From positions 72,568 to 136,567 of the forward strand of contig DHVW01000017.1 in assembly GCA_002412865.1 (NCBI GenBank): a stretch of DNA of 64,000 bases. The letters run 5' to 3'. The position numbers were made by a program, and so were the translations under genes. Below the pieces are notes generated by a model. It did no database searches, was not told where the DNA came from, and worked only from the letters and a program-made list of their open reading frames with translations. The DNA comes from Sulfurovum sp. UBA5198 (GTDB lineage Bacteria; Campylobacterota; Campylobacteria; Campylobacterales; Sulfurovaceae). Each line of letters starts with the position of its first letter. Position 1 is the first letter of the stretch. This document shows, piece by piece, positions 9,392-17,864 of the stretch.

Positions 9392-10920
9392 TATTTTGTC
9401 TCCTTTGTGGATTGTGGTGCTATAAATATAGTATTTTTTGTTTCAGGCAATTGTGCTTTATGGCTCATTAGTATAAGCGTATTATTTACACTCTTATCAA
9501 TCGTTTGAAGCATAGGTGATGGTGCAATTCCTAACCATATAACCACTATCACAAGTGGAACCAATGCTGCTATCTCGGTACCAGTTAAATCATTAAGCTT
9601 TAAATTTTCATCATTAGTCACTGGACCAAAAAAGCTCTTTTTAAATAGTGCCAACATATAAACAGCACCTAGGATTATCGATGTACCTGCAATAACTGTC
9701 AAAAATGGTGATACTATGAAAAAGCCCATAAGAACCATAAACTCACCAACAAACCCAATTGTCAAAGGTAATCCAACTGAAGCCATAAGCATAACACCAA
9801 ATATTAGAGCGAACTTAGGCATTACTGAGGCTAATCCTCCAAACTCACTCATAAGTTTTGTGTGTCTTCTATCATAAATCATACCAACAAGCATAAACAG
9901 AGCTCCTGAAACAATACCATGAGATATCATTTGAAATATTGAACCTGTAATACCGATTGAATTCATAGCAAATAAACCAAGCATTATAATACCCATATGC
10001 GATACTGATGAGTAGGCTATGACTTGTTTGATATCTTTTTGTGCGTACGCAATCATAGCCGTATAAACTACCATTATAAGCGATAGTATAGCGATTGGAA
10101 GTATCATCATCACAGAGGCATCAGGGAACATAGGAAGTGAAAATCTAACAAATCCATAAGTACCCATTTTTAGTAATACTGCTGCTAGTATAACCGAACC
10201 AATAGTTGGTGCCTGACCGTGAGCGTACGGAAGCCATGTATGGAAAGGAAACATAGGTACTTTGATAGCAAAACCAAGGAAAAAGGCAGCAAATAGCCAT
10301 AGTTGTGTATCAATAGGAAGAGCCAATCTATGCCACTCAGTAATAGAGAATGTCCATACGCCTGATGCTTCATGGAAAATATAAGCCATGTACAACATAC
10401 CAACAAGCATGATTAATGAACCTGCGAATGTATATAGGAAAAATTTAATCGCTGCGTAAACACGCAAAGGTCCACCCCATGCACCAATAATATAAAGCAT
10501 TGGCACAAGAGAAAGCTCCCAAAATAGATAGAAAATAATAGCGTCAAGTGCAACAAAAACACCAACCATTGTCATCTCTAAGAACAAAAGAGTGATAATC
10601 ATATTTTTAATGTCTGTTTTTATACTAAGACTCATCATGCCTATTAAAGTCATAAATGTAGTCATAACAATTAAGAATAGGCTTATTCCATCTACTCCTA
10701 AATAATAACTAATACCAAAATCTTTGATAAGAGGGATGTATTCTACAAATTGCATAGCCCCGCTAGTGCTATCAAAACTAATCCATAGCCACAATGACAA
10801 TAAAAACTCTATCGCTGCTATACTAATACCATATGCTCTCGCACTATTTTTTTCAACTACAAACCCAAGCATAGCTGCCAATGCTGGGAAAAATACTAAA
10901 ATACTTAAAATACTATTCAT
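9391..10920 (-). CDS. nuoM: NADH-quinone oxidoreductase subunit M
   Basis: NuoM is the second antiporter-like proton-channel subunit. Its 509 aa have about 14 predicted helices. The essential glutamate lies in FLEMTMVGVFVALD and the channel lysines in AIKVPMFPFHTWLPYAHGQA and QKDIKQVIAYSSVSHMG. It sits between nuoL (9-bp gap) and nuoN (1-base overlap). Confidence 0.97.
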   Translation of the reverse strand: MNSILSILVFFPALAAMLGFVVEKNSARAYGISIAAIEFLLSLWLWISFDSTSGAMQFVEYIPLIKDFGISYYLGVDGISLFLIVMTTFMTLIGMMSLSIKTDIKNMIITLLFLEMTMVGVFVALDAIIFYLFWELSLVPMLYIIGAWGGPLRVYAAIKFFLYTFAGSLIMLVGMLYMAYIFHEASGVWTFSITEWHRLALPIDTQLWLFAAFFLGFAIKVPMFPFHTWLPYAHGQAPTIGSVILAAVLLKMGTYGFVRFSLPMFPDASVMMILPIAILSLIMVVYTAMIAYAQKDIKQVIAYSSVSHMGIIMLGLFAMNSIGITGSIFQMISHGIVSGALFMLVGMIYDRRHTKLMSEFGGLASVMPKFALIFGVMLMASVGLPLTIGFVGEFMVLMGFFIVSPFLTVIAGTSIILGAVYMLALFKKSFFGPVTNDENLKLNDLTGTEIAALVPLVIVVIWLGIAPSPMLQTIDKSVNNTLILMSHKAQLPETKNTIFIAPQSTKETK

Positions 10921-10929
10921 TTATTCTCC

Positions 10930-12876
10930 TTACCCGTTAATATTATAGATAATAGAGAAGATAACTGTAGCCACCATAAGTAGTACTGCTCCTAATCCCA
11001 TCCAATTTAGATAGTGTGACAAATTACCAGTCTGCATTGCTCTACTTTTATCACCACTTTTATATACAACTCTTGCTATAAAGTCCACTGTTGCATCAAC
11101 AACCTTCATATCTACTTTTTGCCACATAACCTGAGAAAGCTCAGCATAAGGCTTTGTGATAATCGCTTCATAGAGTTGTGGAATATAATACTGATTTGCT
11201 AGCAATTTATATATGAAACTATTTTCAGTTTTTTCACTTCTTATTAGTTTTTTGCCATATTTGAACCATGCAAGGGCTATGCCACTAATTGCTACAGTTA
11301 GCACTACTGCTGTTAGTATCCACACAAGATGGTGTGTATGCTCACTCATCTCATAATTTGGCAATGAGCCAAACGGTAATGTACTTATTGATGTTACAAA
11401 TGCTTGAAACTGCGTTTGAAAAAATCCAGCTATCACTGCAAGAATTGCAAGTGGTGACATAGCTATAAGCACAAATTTGTACATTTCATGCGGATGAATA
11501 CCATGCTCTTTGTATCTCTCGTCACCCCAGAATGTTAAGAATACTTGCCTAAAGCTATAAAATGCTGTCATTCCTGCCGTGAGAACAAGTATTGCCCATA
11601 GCACTATTGTGCCTTCATTAAACGCAGTTTCAATAATCGCATCTTTTGAAAAGAATCCTGCGAAAAGTGGAATACCTGCAAGTGAAAGTGATGATACGAA
11701 CATATAGATATGCGTCCATTTCATTTTTTTGCGTAATCCACCCATTTTGAAAATATCAAGCTCATCATGCATAGCATGCATAACATTACCACCACCTAGG
11801 AATAATAGTGCTTTAAAGAATGCGTGAGCTGCAAGGTGAAATAGTGCAATCCAGTACGCTCCAAGCCCAGCTGCTGCAAACATATATCCAAGCTGTGAGA
11901 GTGTAGAGAATGCAATTATTCTCTTTAAGTCACGATTAACAAGTGCCATTGAAGCTGCAAAAAATGCCACAAATGTACCTAGAGCTGCTATAAAGAAGCT
12001 AACACCTTCTACTGCTTCCATACTGTATAGTGGATTTGCTCTGATTACCAAGAACACACCAGCCGTTACCATAGTAGCTGCATGAATAAGAGCTGATACT
12101 GGCGTAGGTCCTTCCATTGCGTCAGTTAGCCAGGTGTGTAGTGGAAACTGAGCTGATTTTCCCATTGCACCAATAAATAGTGCAATAGCAGCAGCTACTA
12201 ATATATATGAACCATTAACTGAGGCTGCGATTGAAGGTAGTGCTGCAAATACAACATCATATTGCAAACTTCCAGTTACCCAAAATAGTATCATAATACC
12301 GACAAGCATACCAAGGTCAGCAATACGGTTCATTATAAATGCTTCATTGGCCGCCCAAGATGGTGATATAGATGGGTTTTGTTCTCTAGTAAGATCAGGT
12401 TTGTGATACCAAAAACCAATAAGTAACCATGAACATACTCCAACACCTTCCCAGCCTATAAATAGACCAGCAAAGTTATCACTCATTACTAGTACAAGCA
12501 TTGAAAATACGAATGCTGACAGGTATGAAAAGAATCTATTAAAACTCTTATCATGATCCATATATCCAATAGAATAGATATGAACGATAGTAGAAACTAG
12601 AGTGACTACAACCATCATGGTAACACTTATCTTATCAACAATAAATCCAAATGGAATAGATAAATTAGCAACACTAATCCAATCCATTAGTGTAACATGA
12701 ACAGCCCCAACAGTTGCAACATGATATGCTAGTAGTGACGAAGCAATAAAAGCAGATGCTAATAACATGGAGGCTATAACACCTACAAATTTAGCTGGTT
12801 TGCTCATAGCAAATAGACCAGCAAAAAGCGAACTTACAAGTGGTGCAAATAGTGCAATATATACAAATTTTTCCAT
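10930..12876 (-). CDS. nuoL: NADH-quinone oxidoreductase subunit L
   Basis: NuoL is the distal antiporter-like subunit that carries the long lateral helix along the membrane arm. Its 648 aa include the segments DNFAGLFIGWEGVGVCSWLL, GKSAQFPLHTWLTDAMEGPT and NRDLKRIIAFSTLSQLGYM, which hold the conserved Glu and Lys residues. A C-terminal extension of roughly 150 residues ending in a membrane anchor matches the lateral helix region. It starts 2 bp after nuoK. Confidence 0.97.
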   Translation of the reverse strand: MEKFVYIALFAPLVSSLFAGLFAMSKPAKFVGVIASMLLASAFIASSLLAYHVATVGAVHVTLMDWISVANLSIPFGFIVDKISVTMMVVVTLVSTIVHIYSIGYMDHDKSFNRFFSYLSAFVFSMLVLVMSDNFAGLFIGWEGVGVCSWLLIGFWYHKPDLTREQNPSISPSWAANEAFIMNRIADLGMLVGIMILFWVTGSLQYDVVFAALPSIAASVNGSYILVAAAIALFIGAMGKSAQFPLHTWLTDAMEGPTPVSALIHAATMVTAGVFLVIRANPLYSMEAVEGVSFFIAALGTFVAFFAASMALVNRDLKRIIAFSTLSQLGYMFAAAGLGAYWIALFHLAAHAFFKALLFLGGGNVMHAMHDELDIFKMGGLRKKMKWTHIYMFVSSLSLAGIPLFAGFFSKDAIIETAFNEGTIVLWAILVLTAGMTAFYSFRQVFLTFWGDERYKEHGIHPHEMYKFVLIAMSPLAILAVIAGFFQTQFQAFVTSISTLPFGSLPNYEMSEHTHHLVWILTAVVLTVAISGIALAWFKYGKKLIRSEKTENSFIYKLLANQYYIPQLYEAIITKPYAELSQVMWQKVDMKVVDATVDFIARVVYKSGDKSRAMQTGNLSHYLNWMGLGAVLLMVATVIFSIIYNING

Positions 12877-12878
12877 TC

Positions 12879-13181
12879 TTAACCTTTCATTGATGCTAAA
12901 TCATCAAGATTTAGAGTGCCATGTTTTTTGTATAGCAATATTAGCAATCCAAGTCCTATTGCAACTTCACTAGCTGCAACAGCGATGATAAAGAATGCAA
13001 ACATTTGACCACTAAGATCATTATAGTAGTGTGATATTGCAGCAAAAGCTACATTAGCTGCATTTAGTATAATTTCTGTTGCAAAAAATAGCATCAGTAG
13101 ATTTTTTCTACGCAAAACACCAACTAAACCGATAGCAAATAGTAATCCTGACAATACAAGATAGTGATTTAAGCCTATCAT
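12879..13181 (-). CDS. nuoK: NADH-quinone oxidoreductase subunit K
   Basis: NuoK is a 100-aa, three-helix membrane subunit (MrpC-like) of the proton pathway. The conserved glutamates are in the helices FATEIILNAANVAFAA and AASEVAIGLGLLIL. Length is exactly typical. It lies between nuoJ and nuoL with gaps of one to two bases. Confidence 0.97.
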   Translation of the reverse strand: MIGLNHYLVLSGLLFAIGLVGVLRRKNLLMLFFATEIILNAANVAFAAISHYYNDLSGQMFAFFIIAVAASEVAIGLGLLILLYKKHGTLNLDDLASMKG

Positions 13182-13182
13182 T

Positions 13183-13737
13183 TTACAACCCCTCCGTATC
13201 TATAATTTTGTCGTCTTCAGTACTTGTAAGACTATCATCCATCTTTTTACCAGCTAGGATAATCCCACCTATCATCGCAACAAGCAACATAACAGCAGCA
13301 ACTTCAAATGGCACTAAGTATTTTGTAAACAGCACCAATCCTACTGCTTCTGGATTTGTAGCATTAACTTCAGGTTGAACCAGTGTCATAATGGAGTTAA
13401 TGCCAAGAGGCATTGAAAAAATCATTGTAAGCATAACAGCAACTGAACCTGCTATTATGAAAACCACTGCACCATTTGTATTTTTCTCTTTTATGTCTCT
13501 AGTAACATCAAAGAACATCATACCAAAAGCATATAGAGCCATAACTGCACCCACATATACTATGAGTTGAACTACACCCAAGAAATCTGCACCCAACATA
13601 AAGAAATACCCTGATATTAGTGACATCCCAGCAGCTAGTGCTGTCATAGCATAGAGAACATTCTTACTAAGCACGGTGACTAGAAATAGCCCTATCGTTA
13701 AGACCGAAATTGTATAAAAAGCAATTAATTCAAACAT
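13183..13737 (-). CDS. nuoJ: NADH-quinone oxidoreductase subunit J
   Basis: NuoJ is a five-helix membrane subunit of complex I. The diagnostic segment FLGVVQLIVYVGAVMALYAF, which contains the helix with the pi-bulge, is near residues 53-72. At 184 aa it is of normal length with a charged cytoplasmic C-terminus. It follows nuoI by 9 bp. Confidence 0.96.
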   Translation of the reverse strand: MFELIAFYTISVLTIGLFLVTVLSKNVLYAMTALAAGMSLISGYFFMLGADFLGVVQLIVYVGAVMALYAFGMMFFDVTRDIKEKNTNGAVVFIIAGSVAVMLTMIFSMPLGINSIMTLVQPEVNATNPEAVGLVLFTKYLVPFEVAAVMLLVAMIGGIILAGKKMDDSLTSTEDDKIIDTEGL

Positions 13738-13746
13738 CTATACTCC

Positions 13747-14373
13747 TTAATACGCAAGTGGCGTTTTTTTGATATTTTCATCAGCATTTGGCGACACTGC
13801 ACCAAATCCATCAAATTCTTTTTGTTGTGTTAGCATATCTATTGGTTTAAGCATATCTTCAAATAGTGAGAAACTGGCTCTTTGTTCACTAGCATTTTCA
13901 TATCTTCCACCATGTACGATTGCAAGCTCTGGGCAAACCTCTGCACAATATCCACAAAAGATACATCGACCGAAATTGATAGTATATTCGCTGACCTCTT
14001 TTCTCTGATTCTCATCATATTTTGTATCCATTGCAATACAGTTAGAGATACAAATTTTCTCACACAGTCCACAACCAATACATCTATAATTTCCACTCTC
14101 TAGCAGTCTTAGCATATCATGTATAGCTCTATATCTTGGTGCGATTGGCATTTTCTCTAGTGGGTACGAAACAGTATGTTTACCTTTACCAAATAGTGTA
14201 CTTCCCATCTCACGAAGAGTAACCCATAGACCTACAAATAGCTCTTTTCCAAAAGTTCTTTTTACAACTTGAGCAAATTGATCAAAACCAGTCTCTGGAC
14301 TGTGGCTCAAGTCTAGCAACACATACTCTTGAGTACCTTTTACTCTCTCATCTTCTTTTCTTATTTCATTCAT
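13747..14373 (-). CDS. nuoI: NADH-quinone oxidoreductase subunit I (2x[4Fe-4S])
   Basis: NuoI carries clusters N6a and N6b, which link NuoG to NuoB in the peripheral arm. Two ferredoxin motifs are visible: CIGCGLCEKICISNCIAMD and CIFCGYCAEVCPELAI. The 208 aa include an N-terminal extension of about 60 residues before the conserved YPLEK/RYRAIH region and a charged C-terminal tail, as in other Campylobacterota. Confidence 0.97.
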   Translation of the reverse strand: MNEIRKEDERVKGTQEYVLLDLSHSPETGFDQFAQVVKRTFGKELFVGLWVTLREMGSTLFGKGKHTVSYPLEKMPIAPRYRAIHDMLRLLESGNYRCIGCGLCEKICISNCIAMDTKYDENQRKEVSEYTINFGRCIFCGYCAEVCPELAIVHGGRYENASEQRASFSLFEDMLKPIDMLTQQKEFDGFGAVSPNADENIKKTPLAY

Positions 14374-14383
14374 TTTTGCCTCC

Positions 14384-15394
14384 TTAACCTAACATGACAA
14401 CTAAGCCAGTAATAACTATATTTATTACAGCAATTGGCATTAATACTTTCCAACATAACCACATCAATTGGTCAGGTCTAACATGTGGCCAAGCCGCTCT
14501 AATCCACAACATCAAGAAGAAAAAGAATGCAACTTTTAAAAGCATTGCAAGCCAACCAGCTACAAAGCCTATATCAGAATATCCACCGCAAAATATAATA
14601 GCTAAAAGAAAACTAATAGTAATCATATTAGCATATTCACCAATAAAGAACATGCCCCAACGTAAACCACTATATTCAGTCGCGTATCCTGATACAACCT
14701 CTGCTTCATGTTCTAGTAGGTCAAATGGAGTTCTATTAGTCTCAGCAAAACCAGCAATCAGAAATAGCACAAATGCAACTGGCTGTTGCCATACTATCCA
14801 TGAACCAACACCATCAGCTTGAGCGTTATTAAAATCAATCAAGGAGAGTGAACCTACAAGCATAATAGGTGCCATTACAGATAGCCCTGTTACTACTTCA
14901 TAGCTCAAAAACTGAACAGCAGTTCTTGATGAACCTATAATACCCCATTTATTTGCTTGTGCCATACCAGCAAGTAGTGGTGCATAAAGCCCAGCTGCCA
15001 TCATGCCTAGCACAAATAGTATTCCGATATTTATATCAGCTATTACTGATGGTACAATTACAAGCTGATTAATCACAGGTACTGTAAACTCAAAGGTATG
15101 GAACAAAGGCACAGCTGATATAGCAATAAATGCAGTAGCTGCCGCAATCGCAGGAGCTACTGAAAATATAAGCTTATTTGCATTTGATGGGATAATATCC
15201 TCTTTTGTAAATAGCTTTATACCATCAGCTGCGATTTGCAAAAGTCCAAAAGGTCCAACATGTGTTGGTCCAAGTCTTCTTTGCATAAATGCTAACACTT
15301 TTCTTTCAATATATGTACCAAATCCAGCAAGTGCTGATACAATACTTAATACTATTATTGATTTTAATACGGTTCCTATTAATAGTGGGTCCAT
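14384..15394 (-). CDS. nuoH: NADH-quinone oxidoreductase subunit H
   Basis: NuoH is the membrane subunit that forms the quinone-access channel at the junction of the two arms. Family segments include ERKVLAFMQRRLGPTHVGPFG, NRTPFDLLEHEAEVVSGYAT and RAAWPHVRPDQLMWLCWK. Its 336 aa and eight predicted helices are typical. It lies between nuoG2 (1-bp gap) and nuoI (10-bp gap). Confidence 0.97.
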   Translation of the reverse strand: MDPLLIGTVLKSIIVLSIVSALAGFGTYIERKVLAFMQRRLGPTHVGPFGLLQIAADGIKLFTKEDIIPSNANKLIFSVAPAIAAATAFIAISAVPLFHTFEFTVPVINQLVIVPSVIADINIGILFVLGMMAAGLYAPLLAGMAQANKWGIIGSSRTAVQFLSYEVVTGLSVMAPIMLVGSLSLIDFNNAQADGVGSWIVWQQPVAFVLFLIAGFAETNRTPFDLLEHEAEVVSGYATEYSGLRWGMFFIGEYANMITISFLLAIIFCGGYSDIGFVAGWLAMLLKVAFFFFLMLWIRAAWPHVRPDQLMWLCWKVLMPIAVINIVITGLVVMLG

Positions 15395-15395
15395 C

Positions 15396-17864
15396 TTATG
15401 CCTTTCTTATCGTGGTGGATTTAAATCTACTGTCACCAAAGTGAGTGTAAATCTCGTGTGAATGTTTAAAATCAGGTAGTTTGATGATATCTCCGCTCAT
15501 ACGGTCATCTACTACAACTGGCAAAGTAAACTCTTTATTGTTTATCTCCAAAGTAGCTTTATCGCCAAGCATCTCTGCTTTTTCTTTGCTAACATATAGT
15601 GCAAACTCCTCAAAAATTTGATGAGCTTTATCTGTGAATTCATTAAATTGTCGTTGTGGATTACATCTATATAGTATCTCCCCACTAATGTCACTTGTGA
15701 CTATTTTGGTTGGGATAGATGATGTAGATTTAGTAGTTTTATTCTCTAATCTATATCCACGATTCTCTTCACCACTATTTGTGTAGCCATTTGGTAAACT
15801 ATCAAAATCAACAGATTTAAATCCTCTGCCAGTTGGCAAAAGTGAAGTCCAATCAACTGTTAAATCCTGCCCAAATCCAAGCTCATTCATAATATCATTA
15901 AGCTCATATCCATGATAACTAACTGCAGCATTTGTAGGAACAACTCTTTTGTGCATATTAGTCAAAGTTCCCTCTTGTTGATTCATAGCTGGCATATCCA
16001 AATCACCGTTCCCTAGGCTACTAAGAACAAAATCTCCGATGGTATTATATCCAACGGTTGTTATTTTGTCATCATTCATATCATCATCAAGTTCGCATAG
16101 GAGTGCAACACCCAATGAATTGGTCCTAGGAGGAATAATAGCCACACTAAATGGTGTAAATTCTTCTATTAGAGCTACCAAGTGGGCTAAGTTTTTAACT
16201 TGTGAATGAAAATATAAATCCTCTCCAAGAACAAGTGAGAAGTTCTCTTTTTTGCCCAGATACTTCTCTAAAGTAGCATCAAAATCAGCAGGTGCATCTA
16301 GAATATCTAGAAGTCTATTAGCTACAACTTCTATCTCTTTTTCAACATTCGTAGTTACTTTTTTAACAATCTCTTTACTCTCTCCAGTTTCTGCATCTAC
16401 TACGGTTTCTGTCACATCAGTGATTACTTTTTCTGTGATAGTTTTTTTACTTACCTCATGGAAACTTGTGATATACTCATTTATCTCGCTTGGAAGTTTC
16501 TCTTTATCAGCAAATTGGTCAAGAATCCAATAAAGTATAGCTTCTTCTGTACCAACTTTATGCTCTATTTGTGTAATGTTTTTACCCATTGAAGTGATTA
16601 AACTATCTCCAACTGGATGAAAATATAATCCTGCACCTTTATTTAGTTTTTGGATATTATTAAATAAATATCTAACATTTGGATTGTCATTACGAAGAGA
16701 TGAACCTATGCTAATTATAAAATCGCTTGTCTGCATCATCTCTTTTATATTACCACCAAATAGCATATTGCCAGAATGTGTTGTATAGCTACTCATAAAG
16801 TTTTGGAATGCCTTAGCTTCTGTATTGAATAGTTTTACACCTAATTTCTCTTTTAGAGTTTGTAGCATTAGAGCTTCTTCATTTGTAATGACTGATGTAA
16901 ATCGTATAGCTTGTGCAGATTTAATTGCATCAATAGCAACTCTAAATGCTACTTCATTTTTAGCTACAACTCTATTTTCAAAATCATACCCAAATCTACC
17001 AGCACCACATAATGAAAGATAGTTCCACTCGTTTGTCACTCTGTATATTTTCTGATCACGGTTTTCTATTGATGTTGGTTTTGTCTCATAATAAATCTGA
17101 CAACCACTACTACAATGGGCACAAGTCGCTGGTACTTTTGTAAGCTCCCATGAGTTTGTAGTGTATACAAAATCACGACTCACCAAAGCTCCAACAGGAC
17201 AAACAGCTATACATTCTCCGCAATCACTACAATTAGTGCTATCAGTATCATTACTAGGAGTAATCACTGATTTTTGCAACTTATTCCACATGGAGTAAGC
17301 ATCTTTTGGCATACTCTCTTTATACTCTTTATCAAGCTCCACGCCACCTCTAGCGCCCGTGGTAATAGCAGCGTCTCCTATCATATCTTTACATACAGTT
17401 ACACATCTCTCACATACTATACACAAACCTGGATCATAATGCAGTACACTACTCCAGTTTTTGGCTTCTCTAGTTGTATCAGCTATGACATAAGGTTGCG
17501 TATCCACACTAAGTTCAAGCGTATAATTTTGAAGTTCGCATGAACCACTTTGGTCACAAACGCCACACTGAAGAGGGTGATTTACATCATATACTTGCAT
17601 GATAGCTTTTCGTTCTTCTAGTATCTCTTGGTTACTTGTGAGAACTTCCATGCCGTCTTTTGCTTTTGCATTACACGCATATACTCGTTTGCCATCAGCT
17701 TCTACTAGGCATATTCTACAAGCAAGTGTTGGCGAACATCTAGTTAGATAGCAAATCGCAGGTATAAATATCGCATTTGCTCTAGCAACATTTAATATGT
17801 ATTCGCCCTCTTTTGCTTGACAAGCAACTCCGTCAATTGTCATCGTTATCATATTTTCACTCAT
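15396..17864 (-). CDS. nuoG: NADH-quinone oxidoreductase subunit G, second copy (NuoG2)
   Basis: This large Fe-S subunit has an N-terminal [2Fe-2S] domain (Cys38, 49, 52, 64) and the His/Cys motif HPLQCGVCDQSGSC (His96, Cys100, 103, 109). A CxxCxxCxxxC motif spans Cys148-158 and a second full ferredoxin motif NCSDCGECIAVCPVG spans Cys212-222. An N7-type motif CAHCSSGC (Cys248-255) precedes a molybdopterin-oxidoreductase-like C-terminal domain. Canonical NuoG lacks the first three cysteines of the 212-222 motif, so this copy may bind an extra cluster. It overlaps nuoG1 by 4 bp. At 822 aa it is longer than nuoG1. Confidence 0.93.
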   Translation of the reverse strand: MSENMITMTIDGVACQAKEGEYILNVARANAIFIPAICYLTRCSPTLACRICLVEADGKRVYACNAKAKDGMEVLTSNQEILEERKAIMQVYDVNHPLQCGVCDQSGSCELQNYTLELSVDTQPYVIADTTREAKNWSSVLHYDPGLCIVCERCVTVCKDMIGDAAITTGARGGVELDKEYKESMPKDAYSMWNKLQKSVITPSNDTDSTNCSDCGECIAVCPVGALVSRDFVYTTNSWELTKVPATCAHCSSGCQIYYETKPTSIENRDQKIYRVTNEWNYLSLCGAGRFGYDFENRVVAKNEVAFRVAIDAIKSAQAIRFTSVITNEEALMLQTLKEKLGVKLFNTEAKAFQNFMSSYTTHSGNMLFGGNIKEMMQTSDFIISIGSSLRNDNPNVRYLFNNIQKLNKGAGLYFHPVGDSLITSMGKNITQIEHKVGTEEAILYWILDQFADKEKLPSEINEYITSFHEVSKKTITEKVITDVTETVVDAETGESKEIVKKVTTNVEKEIEVVANRLLDILDAPADFDATLEKYLGKKENFSLVLGEDLYFHSQVKNLAHLVALIEEFTPFSVAIIPPRTNSLGVALLCELDDDMNDDKITTVGYNTIGDFVLSSLGNGDLDMPAMNQQEGTLTNMHKRVVPTNAAVSYHGYELNDIMNELGFGQDLTVDWTSLLPTGRGFKSVDFDSLPNGYTNSGEENRGYRLENKTTKSTSSIPTKIVTSDISGEILYRCNPQRQFNEFTDKAHQIFEEFALYVSKEKAEMLGDKATLEINNKEFTLPVVVDDRMSGDIIKLPDFKHSHEIYTHFGDSRFKSTTIRKA

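Noticed and set aside
10185..10406. Small minus-strand ORF inside nuoM
   Set aside because: Out-of-frame shadow on the same strand as nuoM with no ribosome-binding site.
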